Shown here one piece after another: positions 6,115 to 9,193 of a stretch of 9,193 nt of DNA. The stretch lies in the NCBI GenBank assembly GCA_947454585.1, contig CANGML010000046.1, positions 1-9,193 on the forward strand, given 5' to 3'. The notes beneath the pieces are model-generated. The model did not search any database, had not been told where the DNA came from, and saw only the letters and a program-made list of their open reading frames with translations. Position 1 is the stretch's first letter, and each line of letters opens with the position of its first letter. This stretch comes from Comamonadaceae bacterium (lineage in GTDB: Bacteria; Pseudomonadota; Gammaproteobacteria; Burkholderiales; Burkholderiaceae_C). A program made the position numbers and the translations under genes.

Positions 6115-6879
6115 ATGACTGACATCTTGAGTCACATCGACGGCGGTGTGATGACACTGACCTTCAACCGCGTCGATAAAAAAAATTCACTGACCTCGGC
6201 GATGTACACCGCCTTGGCTGATGCCGTTGCACAAGCTGCCACCGATGTAAACGTGCGTGTGTTGGTCTTTCAAGGTCACGAAACCGTGTTTTGTGCCGGC
6301 AACGACATCGCAGATTTTCTCAACCACCCGCCCTCAACGCCCGATGCGCCCGTGTTCCGGTTGTTGCAGAGCATTTCAACCTTTCCTAAGCCTGTTTTGG
6401 CAGCAGTGGCGGGGCCTGCAGTCGGGATTGGCACCACACTGCTGTTCCATTGCGATTTGGTCTATGCGGGTGACAACGCGGCATTTGCCATGCCCTTCGT
6501 CAACCTCGGCATTTGTCCTGAGGCTGCGTCAAGCCTATTGGCACCACAGATGTTTGGCTACCACCGCGCGGCAGAGGCCTTGTTGTTGGGTGAGCCCTTC
6601 ATGGCAGAGGCGGCACTCGAGGTGGGTTTGGTGAATCGCGTGTTGCCACCGACCGAGGTCAACAGCTATGTGCAAGTGCAAGCGCGCAAGCTCGCAGCCA
6701 AGCCCATGACCTCGTTGCTCGAGACCAAACGCTTGATGAAAGCCGGCCAAGCCCAGTTAGTCCAAAAGCAAATGAACGAAGAAGCCGCTTCATTTGGACG
6801 CATGCTGACAGAGCCTGCCGCCAAAGAGGCCTTCAGTGCGTTCATGGAAAAGCGCAAACCTGATTTTTCTAAGCTCTGA
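6115..6879 (+). CDS. Crotonase-family protein, probable delta3-delta2 enoyl-CoA isomerase
   Basis: Crotonase-fold protein of 254 residues acting on acyl-CoA thioesters in the cytoplasm. The oxyanion-hole segments are FCAGNDIADF (59-68) and AAVAGPAVGIGTTLL (96-110), followed by CDLVYAGDNAAFAMPFVNLG (113-132). The two hydratase glutamates (rat Glu144 and Glu164) align here with Thr108 and Phe128, so classical water addition is unlikely. Instead the block PFVNLGICPEAASS (127-140) resembles peroxisomal-type delta3-delta2 enoyl-CoA isomerases (ECI2/Eci1), whose single catalytic glutamate aligns with Glu136. This would let the pathway handle 3-enoyl-CoAs from unsaturated fatty acids. The alignment was made by eye. 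Homology searches would probably label it enoyl-CoA hydratase. It follows DUF2147 by 10 bases and precedes the thioesterase by 12. The C-terminus reads DFSKL. Confidence 0.88.
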   Translation: MTDILSHIDGGVMTLTFNRVDKKNSLTSAMYTALADAVAQAATDVNVRVLVFQGHETVFCAGNDIADFLNHPPSTPDAPVFRLLQSISTFPKPVLAAVAGPAVGIGTTLLFHCDLVYAGDNAAFAMPFVNLGICPEAASSLLAPQMFGYHRAAEALLLGEPFMAEAALEVGLVNRVLPPTEVNSYVQVQARKLAAKPMTSLLETKRLMKAGQAQLVQKQMNEEAASFGRMLTEPAAKEAFSAFMEKRKPDFSKL

Positions 6880-6891
6880 TCGCCACACGGC

Positions 6892-7374
6892 ATGTCTCAA
6901 TTTTTGGCGAACTCTTCTGTGTTTGAGCCTGAATACCTAGAAGGCTTTCGTCATATCTACGAAGAGAAGATTGTCTTCAACCACACCCTGGGGTTGAAGC
7001 TCACCAGCGTCACGCCTGATGAAGTCGTGGCGCGCATCAATATGCGGCCTGAGTTGGTCGGTCATTACGCCTACAACCGCATTCACGGCGGCGTCATCAG
7101 CGCTGTGCTGGATGCGATAGGCAGCGCGGCTGTGATGGCCTGCTTGGCGGCCAAGCACATGAAAGAACCACCCGCTGAGCGCTTGGAGCGTTTCGCCAAG
7201 CTGGGCACGATTGATTTGCGAGTGGACTATCTGCGCCCCGGCATTGGGGAGCACTTCACCATCCATGCACATGCCTTGCGCGTGGGCACACGCGTCGGGA
7301 CGTCGCGCATGGAGTTTCGCGGACCCGATGGCACCTTGATGTCCACCGGTACCGCCGCTTACATCGTCTCTTGA
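6892..7374 (+). CDS. YigI-like hotdog-fold acyl-CoA thioesterase
   Basis: PaaI/YigI-type thioesterase of 160 residues, hydrolysing acyl-CoA to free acid and CoA in the cytoplasm. Diagnostic blocks are IHGGVISAVLDAIGSAA (64-80), with the HGG turn and the likely catalytic Asp74, and GTIDLRVDYLRPG (105-117), which matches E. coli YigI almost exactly. Overall length and layout also fit YigI (about 155 residues), a medium/long-chain acyl-CoA thioesterase. As last gene of the operon, 12 bases after the crotonase, it could free CoA from stalled beta-oxidation intermediates (inference). No clear Shine-Dalgarno precedes ATG 6892, so translation may depend on coupling. Its stop (7372-7374) is 3 bases from the stop of the convergent yciA-like gene, with no terminator hairpin between. 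Confidence 0.9.
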   Translation: MSQFLANSSVFEPEYLEGFRHIYEEKIVFNHTLGLKLTSVTPDEVVARINMRPELVGHYAYNRIHGGVISAVLDAIGSAAVMACLAAKHMKEPPAERLERFAKLGTIDLRVDYLRPGIGEHFTIHAHALRVGTRVGTSRMEFRGPDGTLMSTGTAAYIVS

Positions 7375-7377
7375 GCC

Positions 7378-7788
7378 TCAATCTTTGGGGATGACGCGGG
7401 GCTTGCCGGCCTCGTCGATAGCCACGTAGGTCAGGGTGGCTTCGGTTACTTTCATGTACTCACCTTGGGCGCTGAAGCGCTCGGCAAACACTTCCACCTT
7501 GACGCTGATGGACGTGTTGCCGATGCGTTGCACGTGTGAGAAAAAACTCAAAATATCGCCCACCTTCACGGGGTGTTTGAAGATGAACTCATTCACTGCC
7601 ACGGTGGCCATGCGGCCTTTGACATGGCGAGCGGGTAACACAGCGCCTGCTAAGTCCACCTGCGCCATGACCCAGCCGCCAAAAATATCGCCGTTTTGGT
7701 TGCAGTCGGCGGGCATAGGAATGACCTTCAACACCAACTCTCTGTCGGTGGGCAAAGGCACGGCATGCGGATTGGGAGTGTTGGACAT
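7378..7788 (-). CDS. yciA: YciA-type acyl-CoA thioesterase
   Basis: Hotdog-fold acyl-CoA hydrolase of 136 residues, the broad-specificity YciA family that controls acyl-CoA pools and feeds membrane lipid synthesis. The family signature PADCNQNGDIFGGWVMAQVD (26-45) is clear, with Asp45 as the expected catalytic acid, followed by TSISVKVEVF (92-101) and KVTEATLTYVAID (113-125). I chose ATG at 7786-7788 because MSNTPNPHA then ELVLKVIPMPAD fits the usual length. An upstream in-frame ATG at 7816-7818 would add 10 residues (MPKINPSIVP) and leave only 8 bases to the divergent ABC gene. Neither start has a clear ribosome site. It is convergent with the thioesterase-containing operon, so it is a separate transcription unit, although its substrate class is the same. 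Confidence 0.94.
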   Translation of the reverse strand: MSNTPNPHAVPLPTDRELVLKVIPMPADCNQNGDIFGGWVMAQVDLAGAVLPARHVKGRMATVAVNEFIFKHPVKVGDILSFFSHVQRIGNTSISVKVEVFAERFSAQGEYMKVTEATLTYVAIDEAGKPRVIPKD

Positions 7789-7826
7789 AGGCACAATCGA
7801 GGGATTAATTTTTGGCATTGTGCAAC

Positions 7827-9193
7827 ATGCGTCATCACGCCCCTTCTTCTGAGCCCACCCCTGCTGGGCAGCCCGCTAAACAACGCCCTGACAGCGACAC
7901 CTTAAAACGCCTCTTCCCGTATTTGTGGCAATACAAATGGCGGGTGATGGCCGCCTTGACGTTCATGGTGGGCGCCAAGTTGGCCAACGTCAGCGTGCCT
8001 TTGCTGCTCAAAGAGCTGATCGATGCCATGTCCTTCAAGCCCAACGACCCGATGGCAGTCATCGTGGTGCCGGTGTCTTTGTTGCTGGTGTACGGTGTCT
8101 TGCGTTTGTCGGTGTCGGCCTTTACCGAGTTGCGTGAATTGGTGTTTGCCAAAGCCACCCAAGGTGCGGCGCGACAAATTGCCTTAGAGACATTTCAGCA
8201 TTTGCATGGCCTGAGTTTGCGTTTTCACCTCGAGCGTCAAACCGGTGGGATGACACGCGACATCGAACGCGGCGTGCGCGGCATTGAGTCGCTCATCTCC
8301 TACTCGCTCTACAGCGTGGTGCCCACCTTGATTGAGGTGGCGCTGGTGCTGAGCATCTTGGCGGTGAAGTTTGATGTGTGGTTTGCCGGCATCACGCTGA
8401 TCGCCTTGGCGCTTTACATCATGTACACCATCAGCGTGACCGAGTGGCGCACCCAGTACCGCCGTCAAGCCAACGAGTTTGATTCAGCCGCGCATACCAA
8501 AGCGGTGGACTCGTTGCTCAACTACGAGACCGTGAAGTACTTCAACAACGAAGCCTTTGAAGCCACGCGTTACGACAAAAGCCTAGAGGCCTTGCGGCGC
8601 GCACGCCTGAAGGCGCAGACCTCGTTGTCGCTGCTCAACACGGGCCAGCAACTCATCATTGCCGTCGCCTTGGTGGCCATGTTGTGGCGCGCCACGCAAG
8701 GCGTGGTCGAAGGTCGCATGACCTTGGGTGATTTGGTGATGATCAACGCCTTCATGATTCAGCTCTACATCCCGCTGAACTTCCTGGGTGTGTTGTACCG
8801 AGAAATCAAACAGAGCCTGACCGACCTCGACCGCATGTTCACGCTCTTAGAAAAAGAGCGTGAAGTGGCCGACGCACCCCACGCGCAGCCTCTGCAATTG
8901 TCTGGCTCGCCCACGGTACGTTTTGAATCAGTCGTGTTTGCCTACGAAGCGGCGCGGCCGATTCTGCATGGCATCAGCTTTGAAATTCCCGCAGGTAAAA
9001 CCGTGGCAGTGGTGGGGCCTTCGGGCTCGGGCAAGTCCACGCTGGCGCGGTTGTTGTTTCGCTTTTACGACGTGGGCTCAGGGCGCATCACCCTCGACGG
9101 CCAAGACATTCGCCTTGTCACGCAAGGCAGCGTGCGCCGCGCCATGGGCATCGTGCCGCAAGACACGGTGCTCTTCAACGACACCGTGCGTTA
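7827..9193 (+). CDS. Atm1/HMT-type ABC exporter, 3'-truncated by window edge
   Basis: Half-transporter with fused membrane and ATPase domains, inner membrane, of the ATM1/ABCB7 group that exports glutathione conjugates, glutathione-linked sulphur species or metal-thiol complexes. The 455 codons present hold a hydrophilic N-terminus (1-30), the membrane domain with about six helices (hydrophobic runs near 40-60, 76-98, 160-180, 186-204, 274-288 and 303-323), the group signature NYETVKYFNNE (232-242), Walker A GPSGSGKST (397-405) and the Q-loop VPQDTVLF (443-450). The ABC signature, Walker B and H-loop lie beyond the right edge. Arg208, Arg212, Asn271 and Gln274 sit at the spacing of the glutathione-contacting residues described for Novosphingobium Atm1. 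ATG 7827 follows an in-frame stop at 7806-7808; no good ribosome site is visible. Divergent from yciA. Confidence 0.94.
   Translation, partial: MRHHAPSSEPTPAGQPAKQRPDSDTLKRLFPYLWQYKWRVMAALTFMVGAKLANVSVPLLLKELIDAMSFKPNDPMAVIVVPVSLLLVYGVLRLSVSAFTELRELVFAKATQGAARQIALETFQHLHGLSLRFHLERQTGGMTRDIERGVRGIESLISYSLYSVVPTLIEVALVLSILAVKFDVWFAGITLIALALYIMYTISVTEWRTQYRRQANEFDSAAHTKAVDSLLNYETVKYFNNEAFEATRYDKSLEALRRARLKAQTSLSLLNTGQQLIIAVALVAMLWRATQGVVEGRMTLGDLVMINAFMIQLYIPLNFLGVLYREIKQSLTDLDRMFTLLEKEREVADAPHAQPLQLSGSPTVRFESVVFAYEAARPILHGISFEIPAGKTVAVVGPSGSGKSTLARLLFRFYDVGSGRITLDGQDIRLVTQGSVRRAMGIVPQDTVLFNDTVR

Noticed and set aside
7371..7381. TTGAG-C-CTCAA palindrome spanning both convergent stop codons as a bidirectional terminator
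   Set aside because: A 5-base stem with a single-base loop cannot form a hairpin and no T-run follows; it results from two facing stop codons.
7781..7809. TTGGAC, 17 bases, ATTAAT as a promoter for the ABC exporter
   Set aside because: It has only 3 of 6 and 4 of 6 matches to consensus, and such matches are expected by chance in an AT-richer gap; the spacing alone is not enough.
1..9193. Mobile elements, CRISPR arrays, tRNA/rRNA genes, riboswitches, defence genes
   Set aside because: No transposase or integrase motifs, regular spaced repeats, RNA gene signatures or foreign-looking composition were seen; nearly the whole window is housekeeping or metabolic coding sequence.

Overview
This window looks like an ordinary chromosomal segment of a betaproteobacterium, most likely Burkholderiales and probably Comamonadaceae (Limnohabitans/Rhodoferax-like). 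That is an inference from protein style (PhoH beginning ILRHTF, RuvB with an N-terminal extension, DmdC-type acyl-CoA dehydrogenase), moderately high GC and very tight packing. I see no mobile element, CRISPR array, tRNA or rRNA, and no gene-free stretch above about 65 bases.

Layout. (1) Positions 1-708, minus strand: the N-terminal 236 codons of a PhoH/YbeZ ATPase, running off the left edge. (2) After only 40 bases, ruvA and ruvB on the plus strand (749-2386) encode the Holliday-junction branch migration machine; ruvC is not here. (3) Positions 2387-3061, minus strand: a histidine phosphatase whose stop codon directly abuts that of ruvB. (4) Positions 3127-7374, plus strand: a five-gene cluster that reads as one fatty-acid/acyl-CoA operon, namely a TetR regulator, a large acyl-CoA dehydrogenase, a secreted DUF2147 protein, a crotonase whose active site looks like an enoyl-CoA isomerase, and a YigI-like acyl-CoA thioesterase. 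A near-palindrome before the TetR gene is a good operator candidate. (5) Positions 7378-7788, minus strand: a YciA-type acyl-CoA thioesterase, convergent with the operon. (6) Positions 7827-9193, plus strand: the first 455 codons of an Atm1/HMT-type ABC exporter, cut by the right edge.

How it fits together. The operon can be read as a small regulated acyl-CoA module: the TetR protein senses an acyl-CoA or related ligand, the dehydrogenase makes the 2-enoyl-CoA, the isomerase moves cis/trans-3 double bonds into the 2 position, and the thioesterase releases CoA from stalled intermediates. The periplasmic DUF2147 protein has no assigned step and is the least explained member. I found no clearly new system. 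The points most worth a second look are the non-hydratase active site of the crotonase, the duplicated start region of ruvA with a tiny overlapping ORF, the candidate TetR operator, and the DUF2147 protein inside a beta-oxidation operon.
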